A stretch of 64,000 nucleotides of DNA from a bacterium. GTDB taxonomy: Bacteria; CAIWAD01. This document shows positions 19,238 through 28,766 of the stretch, in pieces. Each line of letters begins with the position of its first letter. Position 1 is the stretch's first letter. The DNA lies in contig JAUIFJ010000009.1 in assembly GCA_030429345.1 (NCBI GenBank), positions 62,001 through 126,000 on the forward strand, read 5' to 3'. The notes under the pieces were generated by a model, which made no database searches, was not told where the DNA came from, and was given only the letters and a program-made list of their open reading frames with translations. The translations under genes and the position numbers were made by a program.

Positions 19238-20181
19238 GAGCGGATTGTGATCAGTTCTTCCAGTACCTGCAGCGTTGTTTCGGCGTCCGGCAGAATGCGC
19301 GCCTGGACCGCCATCAGGGTTTGTTCGTAGCTCAATGCGCCTGCCCCGCCCACCAGAAGCAGACGTTCTCCGCGGAGGCGCTCGCCCAGGTCCCGCAACT
19401 GGCGATGCGTAGCCGGATCGTCTTCCGGATAGACCAGACTGAGGCCCACCATGTCGGCGCGATACTGCCTCGCCGCGTGTTCGATATCCATCGCCGGCAG
19501 GTCCGGCCCCAGGTAGAGCACATTGTAGCCCACCGAGACGGCAACCGTCGCCGCCAGGATTGCGCCCAGTTCGTGTCGCTGGCCGGCCGGTGTCGTCACC
19601 AGTAGCCGCGGCGCTCCTTCTTTTTCCCGCTGATCCGCGATCAACCGGTTCAGCGCGTGGATCACGAGCGTGGAGGCCATGTGTTCGTGGTATGGGCGAA
19701 TGGAGCCGTTCTGCCACAACTCTCCGATGCGCAAGGCAAGCGGCGACAGCAGGCCGTGAATCAGTTCCGCGGCGCCCAGTCGAACCTGGGCCTGGCTGAC
19801 CACCGTCTGCAGGGCCTCCGGGTCCAGTTCCTTGACCGCTTTCAAGGCGGAGGACAGCATGCGGTCCGCCAGATTCACCGGCATTGGAGTCAGGGCAGGG
19901 CGTGAGACGCTTTCATCCTCGAGGATCATCTCTTCCAGCTGCTCCTTGTTCATGCGGGCAATATCCCCGATGCGGCGGCCATTCTGCGTGGCTCGCCGAA
20001 GAAGAAGCAGGTGCTCGATATCGTCGTCGGAATACAGGCGTCTTGCGGTGGGGGTCCGTTCTGGATCGACAAAGTCATAGCGTTTCTCCCAGACACGAAG
20101 GACTTCTGGAGTCAAGCCGGTGCGCAGGGCGACGACTTTGATGGGGTGACGCTTAGTTTGGCTGCTGGTGTCGTCAATCAT
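19234..20181 (-). CDS. carH: MerR-type HTH plus cobalamin-binding domain regulator (CarH/LitR-like B12 photoreceptor)
   Basis: N-terminal MerR HTH; WQNGSIRPYHEH (W-x9-EH) and HELGAILAATVAVSVGYNVLYLGPDLP B12-binding signature; divergent from photolyase. Confidence 0.9.
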   Translation of the reverse strand: MIDDTSSQTKRHPIKVVALRTGLTPEVLRVWEKRYDFVDPERTPTARRLYSDDDIEHLLLLRRATQNGRRIGDIARMNKEQLEEMILEDESVSRPALTPMPVNLADRMLSSALKAVKELDPEALQTVVSQAQVRLGAAELIHGLLSPLALRIGELWQNGSIRPYHEHMASTLVIHALNRLIADQREKEGAPRLLVTTPAGQRHELGAILAATVAVSVGYNVLYLGPDLPAMDIEHAARQYRADMVGLSLVYPEDDPATHRQLRDLGERLRGERLLLVGGAGALSYEQTLMAVQARILPDAETTLQVLEELITIRS

Positions 20182-20187
20182 GGCAGT

Positions 20188-20216
20188 AGAATATCTTTCT
20201 GTTCAGAAATTGTCAA
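20188..20216 (-). promoter_or_regulatory. Sigma70-like promoter for carH-like gene
   Basis: Minus strand TTGACA-N17-TATTCT; predicted TSS falls at or near the ATG. Confidence 0.7.
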
Positions 20217-20236
20217 GGCCAATCACCGAACATGGC

Positions 20237-20266
20237 TTGACAAATTCAATTTTGTTCACGTTTATT
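20237..20266 (+). promoter_or_regulatory. Sigma70-like promoter for photolyase operon
   Basis: TTGACA at 20237-20242, about 18 nt spacer, TTTATT -10-like element. Confidence 0.6.
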
Positions 20267-20275
20267 GTGAACAAA
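20251..20275. promoter_or_regulatory. Inverted repeat TTTGTTCAC-N7-GTGAACAAA, candidate CarH-like operator
   Basis: Perfect 9-bp arms overlapping the -10 of the photolyase promoter. Confidence 0.65.
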
Positions 20276-20332
20276 TCATAGACAAAAAATCCCATGCTCC
20301 CAGAGAACTGCAGACCGAAAGATGGACCGCAC

Positions 20333-21799
20333 ATGAAAAGCTTGCACTGGTTCCGGGCGGACCTGCGATTGCTGGACAACCCCGCGCTCACCCAGGCCTG
20401 CCGGGACGGCAGCAGGGGGGTGCATGCCGTGTTCTGCATTTCGCCGGAACAATGGATGAAGCACGACTGGGCGCCGGCCCGGGTCGACTTCCTGTTGCGG
20501 AACCTGAAGGATCTCTCTGCGAGGCTTGCACAACGGGGCATCCCCCTGCATGTGATCACAACCCGAAGCTTTGCCGATCAGCCCCGCTCCATCCTGCGCC
20601 TGATGCGCGAAACGGGCTGCCATGCCCTCTACGCCAACCGGGAATACGAATGGAACGAGGTCCGGCGCGACCGGCAGGTGCATCGACTGCTGAAGGACGA
20701 GGGCCTGCCCTGCCACTGGGTTCACGACCAGGTCCTGCGCGCTCCCGGAACCGTTCTCACGGGCAAGGGCGAGCCCTACACCGTGTACTCGCCCTTTCGC
20801 AGAAAAGTGATCGACTTCCTGCAGCAGGAAGACGGTGTGACGCCGCTCCCCGAGCCTGCCGGAGCTGCAGGCCCCGTGCGCGAGGGGGACCCGGTGCCCT
20901 CGCAGCTGCCGGGCTTCCACTGCCCCGAACACATTTCCCGCCTCTGGCCGGCCGGAGAGCGCACAGCGCTGGAGACCCTTGCATCCTGCCTGAAAGGAAA
21001 ACTCTCCGCATACAAGGAGGAGAGGGATTCCCCGGCGGCCGATGCGACCAGTCGCCTCTCTCCGGCCCTGGCACTGGGCCTGTTGTCCCCACGGGTCGTG
21101 CTGGATCGGGCCACGCGGGCAAACAGGGGCCTGTACCACAAAGGGAACCCGGGGCTGGACACCTGGATCAACCAGCTCCTCTGGAGGGAATTCTACCGCC
21201 ATGTGATGCATGGCTTCCCGCGCGTCAGCCGCAACCGCAGCTTCCGGCCGGAAGGAGAGTACATTCCCTGGCGCGACGCTCCCACAGAACTGGACGCCTG
21301 GCGGGAAGGCCGGACCGGCGTGCCGATCGTCGATGCCGGCATGCGCGAGCTGGCAGGAAGCGGCTGGATGCACAATCGCCTGCGAATGATCACGGCCATG
21401 TTCCTTAGCAAGAACCTGCTCATCGACTGGCGGGAGGGCGAAGCGCACTTCATGCGCCACCTGGTGGACGGGGACCTGGCGAACAACAACGGCGGCTGGC
21501 AGTGGTCGGCCTCCACCGGAACGGATGCCGCGCCCTACTTCCGCCTCTTCAATCCCTGGACGCAGGGCAAGCGCTTCGATCCCGAGGGGCGGTATACAAA
21601 AACCTGGCTTCCCGAACTGGCCGATGTGCCAGCGGAAGCGCTGCATGACCCGACCGCCCTGCAACTCTGCAGGCCCAAGGGATATCCGCCCCCCATCGTG
21701 GATCACAGCTTCTCCCGCGACCGCGCGATCCGTGTTTTCCGTCTGGCGCTGCAGCAGGGCAAGGAGCACAGCAAGCAGCGCGCAAAGGCAGGCGGATGA
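20333..21799 (+). CDS. phr: Deoxyribodipyrimidine photolyase
   Basis: MKSLHWFRADLRLLDNPALTQA...; TGWPIVDAGMREL-like TGVPIVDAGMREL, WRDFYR-like WREFYRHVM, WQWSASTGTDAAPYFRLFNP. Confidence 0.95.
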   Translation: MKSLHWFRADLRLLDNPALTQACRDGSRGVHAVFCISPEQWMKHDWAPARVDFLLRNLKDLSARLAQRGIPLHVITTRSFADQPRSILRLMRETGCHALYANREYEWNEVRRDRQVHRLLKDEGLPCHWVHDQVLRAPGTVLTGKGEPYTVYSPFRRKVIDFLQQEDGVTPLPEPAGAAGPVREGDPVPSQLPGFHCPEHISRLWPAGERTALETLASCLKGKLSAYKEERDSPAADATSRLSPALALGLLSPRVVLDRATRANRGLYHKGNPGLDTWINQLLWREFYRHVMHGFPRVSRNRSFRPEGEYIPWRDAPTELDAWREGRTGVPIVDAGMRELAGSGWMHNRLRMITAMFLSKNLLIDWREGEAHFMRHLVDGDLANNNGGWQWSASTGTDAAPYFRLFNPWTQGKRFDPEGRYTKTWLPELADVPAEALHDPTALQLCRPKGYPPPIVDHSFSRDRAIRVFRLALQQGKEHSKQRAKAGG

Positions 21800-23277
21800 C
21801 GACACCTGGCAAAGGACGGGTCCTGGTGACCGGCGCGACGGGCTACGTAGGCGGACGCCTTGTGCCGCGCCTGCTCGAGGCCGGCTACCGCGTGACCTGC
21901 ATCGTCCGTGATCCAGGGAAGCTGGAAAGCCGCCCCTGGAGCGGGGACAAGCGGGTTCTCGTCCTGCGCGGAGACGCGGCGGACCCGGAAAGCCTCACCC
22001 GCGCCATGCAGGGCTGCCGCTACGCCTACTACCTGATCCACAGCATGCTCGTCGCGGGCACGGCCTATCGGGACCAGGATCGCGCCCTGGCCCAGGCCTT
22101 CGCCACGGCAGCCGAACGCAGCGGGATCGAAGGCATCGTCTACCTGGGCGGACTGGGAGAAACCGGCGGCGGGCTCAGCGAGCACCTTGCATCACGACGA
22201 GAAGTCGAAGAGGCGCTCTCCTCCACCTCCGTACCGGTCACGGTGCTCCGCGCGGCGATGATCATCGGCTCCGGCTCCGCCTCCTTCGAGATCCTGCGCT
22301 ACCTGGTCGAACGGCTGCCGGCCATGATCACGCCGCGCTGGGTCTCGACCCGCGCGCAGCCGATCGCCATCCGCGATGCCCTGCACTACCTGGTGGCCTG
22401 CCTGGAGCACGAAGAGACCACCGGGCGCACGCTGGACATCGGGGGGCCCGAAGTCCTCAGCTACAAGGAGCTGATGCACCAGGCCGCCGAGGTGATCGGT
22501 CTGCGTCGCCGCCTGATCCTCCCCGTGCCCGTGTTGACTCCCGAATTGAGTTCGCTCTGGATCCATTTCGTGACACCGGTTCACCGCGACATTGCCCGTC
22601 CGCTGGCCATGGGCCTGCGCAACCAGGTGGTCTGCCGCAACGACGACGCCCGGCGGCTGATGCCGCACGCGCTGCTTTCGCCGCGCCAGGCCATGGAGGC
22701 CGCTCTCGGCCGCATGCAGCTGGGCCAGGTGGAGACCAGCTGGAGCGATGCCGGCGCCATTCCGGGCGACCCCGACTGGGCCGGCAAGACCGTCTTCGAG
22801 GATCGACGGGAGCTTCAGGTGGATGCGACACGCGAGCAGGTCTTCGGCGCAATTTCACGGATCGGAGGGAGTCAGGGCTGGTACGCGGCGAACCTGCTGT
22901 GGAAGCTGCGGGGCATGCTGGATCGCCTGGTCGGCGGCCCCGGACTCAGCCGCGGCAGACGAAGCAGCAAGAGACTGGCCTATGGAGACGCGCTGGACTT
23001 CTGGCGTGTCACGGCACTGCAGGAAAACCGCCGACTGCAGCTGAGAGCCGAAATGAAACTGCCCGGAGACGCCGTGCTTGAATTCGAGGTCCTGGACGGA
23101 TCGACAGCCAACCGGACCACCTTGAGACAGACGGCGCGCTTCGCGCCGCGGGGGCTCGCCGGACTGCTCTACTGGTACGGGGTCCTGCCCCTGCACAACC
23201 TGGTCTTCGGCGGCATGATCCGCAGCCTGGCCCTTTCCGCGAAGCAGGAACCACTGAATGGAGTACAGCATGCCTGA
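21796..23277 (+). CDS. SDR/NAD(P)-dependent epimerase-like protein with C-terminal DUF2867-like region
   Basis: VLVTGATGYVGGRLVPRLLEAGYRVTC; ATGA overlap with phr. Confidence 0.88.
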   Translation: MTTPGKGRVLVTGATGYVGGRLVPRLLEAGYRVTCIVRDPGKLESRPWSGDKRVLVLRGDAADPESLTRAMQGCRYAYYLIHSMLVAGTAYRDQDRALAQAFATAAERSGIEGIVYLGGLGETGGGLSEHLASRREVEEALSSTSVPVTVLRAAMIIGSGSASFEILRYLVERLPAMITPRWVSTRAQPIAIRDALHYLVACLEHEETTGRTLDIGGPEVLSYKELMHQAAEVIGLRRRLILPVPVLTPELSSLWIHFVTPVHRDIARPLAMGLRNQVVCRNDDARRLMPHALLSPRQAMEAALGRMQLGQVETSWSDAGAIPGDPDWAGKTVFEDRRELQVDATREQVFGAISRIGGSQGWYAANLLWKLRGMLDRLVGGPGLSRGRRSSKRLAYGDALDFWRVTALQENRRLQLRAEMKLPGDAVLEFEVLDGSTANRTTLRQTARFAPRGLAGLLYWYGVLPLHNLVFGGMIRSLALSAKQEPLNGVQHA

Positions 23278-23728
23278 ACGGGAACTGCGGACCGAGATCC
23301 GCCTGCCCAGGCCCCAGGAGGAGGTCTTCGCCTTCTTCGCGGATGCCGGAAACCTGGAAGCGATCACGCCGCCCTGGCTCAACTTCCGCATTGTCACACC
23401 TCAGCCGATCCACATGGAAGCCGGCACGCTGATCGACTACAAGCTGCGCATTCGCGGCCTGCCCATGCATTGGCGCACGCGCATCAGCGCCTGGGAACCG
23501 CCCTTCCGTTTCGTGGACGAGCAGATCCGCGGCCCCTACCGCACCTGGATCCACGAACACACCTTCGAGGCCGATGGCGACGAGACCCTTGTCCGCGATC
23601 ATGTGCGCTACGACATGCCCTTCCTCTTCCTGCTGGACCGTTTCATCGTCCGCCCGGACGTGGAGCGCATTTTCGCCCACCGGGAAAAGCGCATGCGCGA
23701 GCTCTTCCCGAAGCTGGAACGGGCCTAG
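23270..23728 (+). CDS. SRPBCC family (START-like) protein
   Basis: LPRPQEEVFAFFADAGNLEAITPPWLNF...; overlaps SDR 3' end. Confidence 0.88.
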   Translation: MPERELRTEIRLPRPQEEVFAFFADAGNLEAITPPWLNFRIVTPQPIHMEAGTLIDYKLRIRGLPMHWRTRISAWEPPFRFVDEQIRGPYRTWIHEHTFEADGDETLVRDHVRYDMPFLFLLDRFIVRPDVERIFAHREKRMRELFPKLERA

Positions 23729-23773
23729 CCGGGCCGAGCGGATTCTCTATCTTGGCCATTTCCCGCGCTCGAC

Positions 23774-24313
23774 GTGACGGGGACAAGAACGGAGTCCGCA
23801 TTGCAAAGTTTTTTCTACCCCTCGTTGGTAGTGGTTTCCTACCTCTTGCTCTCGCGCCTGGTGGCCAAGGCCATCCAGCGGGCCGGCAGCCGGCGGGATG
23901 TAAGACGCTACCGCGTCTTGTACATCACGCGCACCCTTCAGATCCTGCTGGGGCTGGTCTTCCTTACGCTCCTGTTCTTCTCTCTCGGGATCCGTTTCGA
24001 GCAGGTCTCCCTGTTCCTGGGGTCGATCTTCGCCGTCATCGGCATCGGCTTGTTCGCCCAGTGGTCGATCCTGAGCAATATCACCGCCAGCCTGGTGATC
24101 TTCTTCGGCTTTCCCTACCGCATCGACGACCGTGTGGCCATTGTGGAAGGGACGGAGCACATCGAAGGGGTGATCGAGGAGATCACCCTGTTCCATGTGA
24201 TCCTCCGCCGAGGCGAGGACCGGATCACCTATCCCAACAACCTGATCCTGCAGAGACCCGTGATCCGCCTGCCGAAAGGCGAAACCGACCTGCAGGACCA
24301 CCGGGAAGACTAG
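23774..24313 (+). CDS. Small MscS-family mechanosensitive channel
   Basis: TM segments then FGFPYRIDDRVAIVEGTEHIEGVIEEITLFHVILRRGEDRITYPNN. Confidence 0.85.
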   Translation: MTGTRTESALQSFFYPSLVVVSYLLLSRLVAKAIQRAGSRRDVRRYRVLYITRTLQILLGLVFLTLLFFSLGIRFEQVSLFLGSIFAVIGIGLFAQWSILSNITASLVIFFGFPYRIDDRVAIVEGTEHIEGVIEEITLFHVILRRGEDRITYPNNLILQRPVIRLPKGETDLQDHRED

Positions 24314-24325
24314 GACACGCCCGCC

Positions 24326-25762
24326 ATGACGAAGAATTCGCGCTTGACGATCGGCAGCGAGGAGTGGTGCACGCTGCCGGAACTTGGAATCCCCGCCATC
24401 AAGGCCCGTGTCGACTCCGGCGCCAAGACCAGTTCGATCCACGCCTTCAACATCCAGACCTTCCGCCGCAAGGGCGCCAGCTGGGTCAGTTTCGAAGTGC
24501 ATCCGCTGCAGAACAACCGGCGCGTCTCCATCCGCTGCGAACGTCCCGTGGTGGACAAGCGGATCGTCAAGAGCTCGAGCGGAATCAGCGAGACGCGCTA
24601 CGTTGTTGTCACACGCATCAAGCTCGGGCCGGAGACCTGGGATATCGAGCTGACCCTGGCCAACCGCGACTCGATGGGCTACCGCATGCTGCTCGGCCGG
24701 GAAGCGATGAGCGGCCGCATGATGATCGATCCCGGCTCCAGCTTCTGCCAGGGCGTCGTGGACAAGGAACGGCTCCGCGAGGTCTACGGCGAACGGCGCG
24801 TCGAGCACAGCGGTCTCCAGATCGCCGTCCTGGCAAGCAATCCCGAGCTCTATTCCAACCAGCGGATCCTCGAGGCCGGCGAGGAACGCGGACACACGAT
24901 GCGCTTCCTGGACATCAAGCAGTGCTACATGAAGCTTGACGCCGACAATCCCGAAGTCCACTACCGGGGCGGCATGGTGCTCGACGAGCTGGACGCCGTG
25001 ATCACCCGCATCCGCCCCAGCCTGACCTTCTACGGCTGCGCCCTGGCCCGCCAGTTCGAAAGCATGGGCGTGCTGACGATCAACAGCTCGGCGGCGGTGA
25101 CACAATCCCGCGACAAGCTCTTCTCCCTGCAGCTGATGCTGAAGAGCGGCATCAGCATTCCGACCACGGGCTTCGCCAACTCGCCCATGGACACCAACGA
25201 TCTGATCGACATGGTCGGCGGAGCCCCGCTGATCGTCAAGCTCCTGGAAGGCACCCAGGGCCGTGGCGTCGTACTCGCCGAAACGCGCAAGGCGGCGGAT
25301 TCGGTGATCAACGCCTTCAAGTCCCTGCGCGCCAATCTGCTGGTGCAGGAGTTCATTCGAGAAGCCGGCGGCAAGGACCTGCGCTGTTTCGTGATCGACG
25401 GCAAGGTGGTGGCGACCATCGAGCGCACGGCGGCCCCCGGGGAGTTCCGCGCCAACCTGCACCGCGGCGGCTCGGCCTCGATCGTCAAGATCAGCACGGA
25501 GGAGCGCGCGCTGGCGCTCAGGGCGACGCGCGTCCTGGGGCTGAAGGTCGCCGGTGTAGACATCATCCGCAGCAACAACGGCCCGCTGTTGCTGGAGGTC
25601 AACTCCTCGCCGGGACTGGAGGGGGTCGAGTCGGCGACCGGCAAGGACATTGCATCACGGATGATCCTGGCCATCGAGAAGAAGCTCGGCTGGAAACGAA
25701 GCCTGGGCAAGCCGGTCAAGGACGGCGTCGGCAAGGCGGCGTTTCCGCGGACCTCCTCGTGA
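24326..25762 (+). CDS. Fusion of RimB-like (retropepsin-like/'ATP-dependent zinc protease' family) domain and RimK-like ATP-grasp ligase
   Basis: N-terminus [16 protein letters not shown] plus MLLGREAM; C-terminus RimK-like [29 protein letters not shown]. Confidence 0.88.
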   Translation: MTKNSRLTIGSEEWCTLPELGIPAIKARVDSGAKTSSIHAFNIQTFRRKGASWVSFEVHPLQNNRRVSIRCERPVVDKRIVKSSSGISETRYVVVTRIKLGPETWDIELTLANRDSMGYRMLLGREAMSGRMMIDPGSSFCQGVVDKERLREVYGERRVEHSGLQIAVLASNPELYSNQRILEAGEERGHTMRFLDIKQCYMKLDADNPEVHYRGGMVLDELDAVITRIRPSLTFYGCALARQFESMGVLTINSSAAVTQSRDKLFSLQLMLKSGISIPTTGFANSPMDTNDLIDMVGGAPLIVKLLEGTQGRGVVLAETRKAADSVINAFKSLRANLLVQEFIREAGGKDLRCFVIDGKVVATIERTAAPGEFRANLHRGGSASIVKISTEERALALRATRVLGLKVAGVDIIRSNNGPLLLEVNSSPGLEGVESATGKDIASRMILAIEKKLGWKRSLGKPVKDGVGKAAFPRTSS

Positions 25763-26610
25763 TCACGCGGTTGCAGCGTCTGCTGGCGCGCCGCTTGCAT
25801 GCCCTGCGTCACAACCGGCGCCAGCTGGAGAAACTCGCTCTTGCGCCGCACCCGGAAGCCGGCCGGCTGGCCCAGGTGCTGCTGCAGGTGCTCAACAAGG
25901 GCCTGCCGCCCGAGCTGAAGAGGGTCGAGCAGCACAGGCAGGAACTCGTCTCACAGACACGAAGCGCGGAAATCCTGGATCACGGCGCCGGAAGTCCGGA
26001 GCTGGGCCTCAGCCGCGAGCAGATGGAAAGCGGCCGCCTCGTGCAGGAGGACCTGGCCCAGTTGGCGCGGGGCAGCAGCGTCCCGCCGGCCATGGCGCGT
26101 CTGCTCTATTCCCTGGGCAGGACCTTCCGCCCGACCACAAGCCTGGAGCTGGGAAGCTGCATGGGCCTGTCCGCCTGTTGCATCGGTCTGGGACTGCAGG
26201 AGGGTTCGCGTGATTCACGGCTGCTCAGCATCGAGGGCGACCCGACGCTTGCCGGGATTGCCCGCGCAAGCCTGAAGGCCTGTCGCGTCCGCTGCGCCGA
26301 GATCCGCCAGGGAACCTTCCAGCAGGTCCTCGCCGACTGGCTGCCGAAGGCCCCGCCCGTCGATTTCCTCTTCAACGACGGCGTACACGAAGAGCACACG
26401 GACTGGGAGCTGACGACCCTTGTGCTGGAGCACATGCCCGACAATGCCCTGCTGCTGCTGGATGACATTGACTGGTCGCCGGGCATGCGCCGTTTCTGGA
26501 AGCGGATCAAGGAACACGAACGCGTATCGCTCAGTGTCGACCTCTTCCGCTCCGGCCTTCTGCTGACCGGCCCTCCCGGCGCCGGGCATTTCCGCATTGC
26601 CATCGACTAG
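25759..26610 (+). CDS. Class I SAM-dependent methyltransferase (O-methyltransferase-like)
   Basis: [50 protein letters not shown] overlap with upstream gene. Confidence 0.8.
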   Translation: MITRLQRLLARRLHALRHNRRQLEKLALAPHPEAGRLAQVLLQVLNKGLPPELKRVEQHRQELVSQTRSAEILDHGAGSPELGLSREQMESGRLVQEDLAQLARGSSVPPAMARLLYSLGRTFRPTTSLELGSCMGLSACCIGLGLQEGSRDSRLLSIEGDPTLAGIARASLKACRVRCAEIRQGTFQQVLADWLPKAPPVDFLFNDGVHEEHTDWELTTLVLEHMPDNALLLLDDIDWSPGMRRFWKRIKEHERVSLSVDLFRSGLLLTGPPGAGHFRIAID

Positions 26611-26673
26611 ACCTGCATGATCCTGCTGCGCCTGCATGGTGTAGCCGTATCACGGCATCGCGCTCCCATCACA

Positions 26674-26699
26674 GTCATTCCCGCCTTCGCCGGAGTGAC
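26674..26699. repeat. Imperfect inverted repeat GTCATTCC...GGAGTGAC between convergent genes
   Basis: 7/8 paired arms around CGCCTTCGCC; resembles the dispersed GTCATTCCCGC...-type repeats of many genomes. Confidence 0.4.
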
Positions 26700-26713
26700 G
26701 TGCCTAAGAACTC

Positions 26714-27574
26714 CTACCAGTTCCAGACCAGGTTGAGCATCGGGAAGAGGAAGAAGGAATCTCCCGTCTCGTAGGGCATGAGCAGGCCCAGGTCGACACA
26801 GAAGCGCTTGCCGTAGAAACGCGGCCCGGCGCCCAGGACCAGGTTGCCGCCGGGCAGGAGGTAGTTCTCGCTGAGCAGCGTGATGCCCGGGCGCAAGGCC
26901 CATTCCCCGCCCAGCAGGAGCGCGGGATGGTCGGCCAGGCCGCCGTCGACAACGCCGTAGCCCAGGCCCGCGTGCAGGGCCGCGCGCTCCGTGCCTTGAC
27001 TGAGCACGCCGAAGAGAATCCCCGCGCTGCTTTCCCCGTCCAGGGTGGCGAAGCCCAGAGCGCCAAGCGCCAGTTCCAGCTCATCCGTCTTCAAGGCCCG
27101 CCACTTGGAGGTCAGCCAGAACAGCCGGCTCCCCTCGTCTCCGACCGCCAGGAAGGGCGTCCCCCCGGAAAGGAGCAGATTGTCCGTGAGACCATAGCCG
27201 ATGAAGGGGATCACGAGCTCGAAAAGGGAGGCATAGCCCTTTCCCTTCGGCAGCGTCCGCGCCGTCGGGCCGAAGAACAGCCGTGTCGTGTTCGGATCGA
27301 AAGGCCTCTCGGATCCTGCGTCGGCGGCCGGGGAGATGGTTCGCAGATCCTTGCCGTCAATCCACAGCTCCGTGCCGCCCGTAAGACGGAAGAGGAAAGG
27401 ATCGCCCCCCGCAAGCACGCGACCGAAGAGCACGCTGCCGTCCTGCAGTTCGAGTCGCTGCAGGGTCGTGTCCGCAGCAACCGTCTGCGAAGAAGTGCCC
27501 GTCTCGGCATGCAGGATGCCCGGCCAGAAGGCCAGCAGAAGCAGCAGCAGGGCGGCGGGAAGTTGACCGCGCAT
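26714..27574 (-). CDS. Secreted/outer-membrane hypothetical protein
   Basis: Signal peptide MRGQLPAALLLLLLAFWPGILHAE; barrel-like repeats; C-terminal aromatic (WNW). Confidence 0.75.
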   Translation of the reverse strand: MRGQLPAALLLLLLAFWPGILHAETGTSSQTVAADTTLQRLELQDGSVLFGRVLAGGDPFLFRLTGGTELWIDGKDLRTISPAADAGSERPFDPNTTRLFFGPTARTLPKGKGYASLFELVIPFIGYGLTDNLLLSGGTPFLAVGDEGSRLFWLTSKWRALKTDELELALGALGFATLDGESSAGILFGVLSQGTERAALHAGLGYGVVDGGLADHPALLLGGEWALRPGITLLSENYLLPGGNLVLGAGPRFYGKRFCVDLGLLMPYETGDSFFLFPMLNLVWNW

Positions 27575-28140
27575 CAGGCCTGCTCGTAGGCCTGCTTCAG
27601 CAGGACGGCCAGCTCCTTGTCCACCTGTGAGACATCCTCGATGCGCACGCAATGGCTGCACATGCCGTTGAAGGGCTTGCCGTCCCCCAGGCGATCGGAG
27701 GCGGGCGCGTCCTTGTAGTTGAGCCCCAGGTCGATACGCGTCTTCGTGGCAGGCTTGATGATGGCGAACTGCTTGCTGCGGCGCAGGCTGACATAGGTCT
27801 TCTTCGGGGAGATCTCCACGTCCTTGCCCAGCTTCGCCGCTAGCGCGGACAGCTTGTCGTACAAAGGCCTGAGGCCCGCTTTCGCTCCGGCATACTGCGC
27901 GGCCACCAGGTCGTCGCCCGCCGCCGGACCGCCGGCGGCCTGCTCGCGGTAGAGCATCGAAATGGTGTTGGCGAAGCCGTGGGTCAGGCCGTGTTCGCTC
28001 TTCAGCAGCTTGAGGATCTCGCCGTGCTTTTCCAGGCCGCTCTTCTTCAGCAGGCGGATCCATTGCTCGAGGCTCTTGCCGGTCTTCTCCGGCATGTTGC
28101 CGATCATCGCCTGCAGCTGCTTGTCGACCGTGTTTGCCAT
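27574..28140 (-). CDS. DUF4287/DUF5655 domain protein
   Basis: MANTVDKQLQAMIGNMPEKTGKSLEQWIRLLKKSG... and YVSLRRSKQFAIIKPATKTRIDLGL. Confidence 0.82.
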   Translation of the reverse strand: MANTVDKQLQAMIGNMPEKTGKSLEQWIRLLKKSGLEKHGEILKLLKSEHGLTHGFANTISMLYREQAAGGPAAGDDLVAAQYAGAKAGLRPLYDKLSALAAKLGKDVEISPKKTYVSLRRSKQFAIIKPATKTRIDLGLNYKDAPASDRLGDGKPFNGMCSHCVRIEDVSQVDKELAVLLKQAYEQA

Positions 28141-28162
28141 GCCCGTTCCTCCTCTTTTCTCT

Positions 28163-28654
28163 CTATAGCTCGCGGGGGACCTGGAAAAGCTCCAGGCTGC
28201 CGCTGCCTGGGCGGATCTCATTCCATTGTCCGATCTCCAGGTGGATCACGGCCATTCCGCATGTGGGCACGTTCCCGATCCTCTCGGAACACAGCCCGTT
28301 GAGAAAGTCCGTGATCCCCGGATTGTGCGCCACCAGGCCGACACAGGAGCAGTCCTCCGGAAGCGCCTTCAGCACGCGCAGCATCCGGGCGCTTTCCGCG
28401 CCGTAGAGTTCCGGCAGCAGCTCCAGCGGGGGCAGCGGCGCGGGCAACTCTTCGCGAAGGGCCCGGGCCGTCGTCTGCGCGCGCAGAGCCGGGCTGGACA
28501 GCAGGGATTCCATGCGCCAGTCGAAGCCCGCCAGAAAGCGCCCCATGGCCGGGGCATCCTTCATTCCGCGTTCATTGAGCGGGCGATCGAAGTCGCGCAT
28601 GCCGGGTTCGCTCCAGCTGGACTTGGCGTGGCGTACAAGGATCAATCGTTTCAT
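28163..28654 (-). CDS. sixA: Histidine phosphatase family protein, SixA-like
   Basis: MKRLILVRHAKSSWSEPGMRDFDRPLNERG (RHG motif). Confidence 0.92.
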   Translation of the reverse strand: MKRLILVRHAKSSWSEPGMRDFDRPLNERGMKDAPAMGRFLAGFDWRMESLLSSPALRAQTTARALREELPAPLPPLELLPELYGAESARMLRVLKALPEDCSCVGLVAHNPGITDFLNGLCSERIGNVPTCGMAVIHLEIGQWNEIRPGSGSLELFQVPREL

Positions 28655-28729
28655 GAACGGCCCTTCCGATGTTCGGCCTCGCTGTCTGAAAACGGGAATA
28701 TGCACAAGCAGGGCCGCAAGAGGAAAAAG

Positions 28730-28758
28730 AAAGGGGGCGATTCGAAATCGCCCCCTTT
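28730..28758 (-). terminator. Intrinsic terminator after VIT-vWA gene
   Basis: 12-bp stem AAAGGGGGCGAT / ATCGCCCCCTTT, T-rich on minus strand. Confidence 0.85.
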
Positions 28759-28766
28759 CGCGCGCA

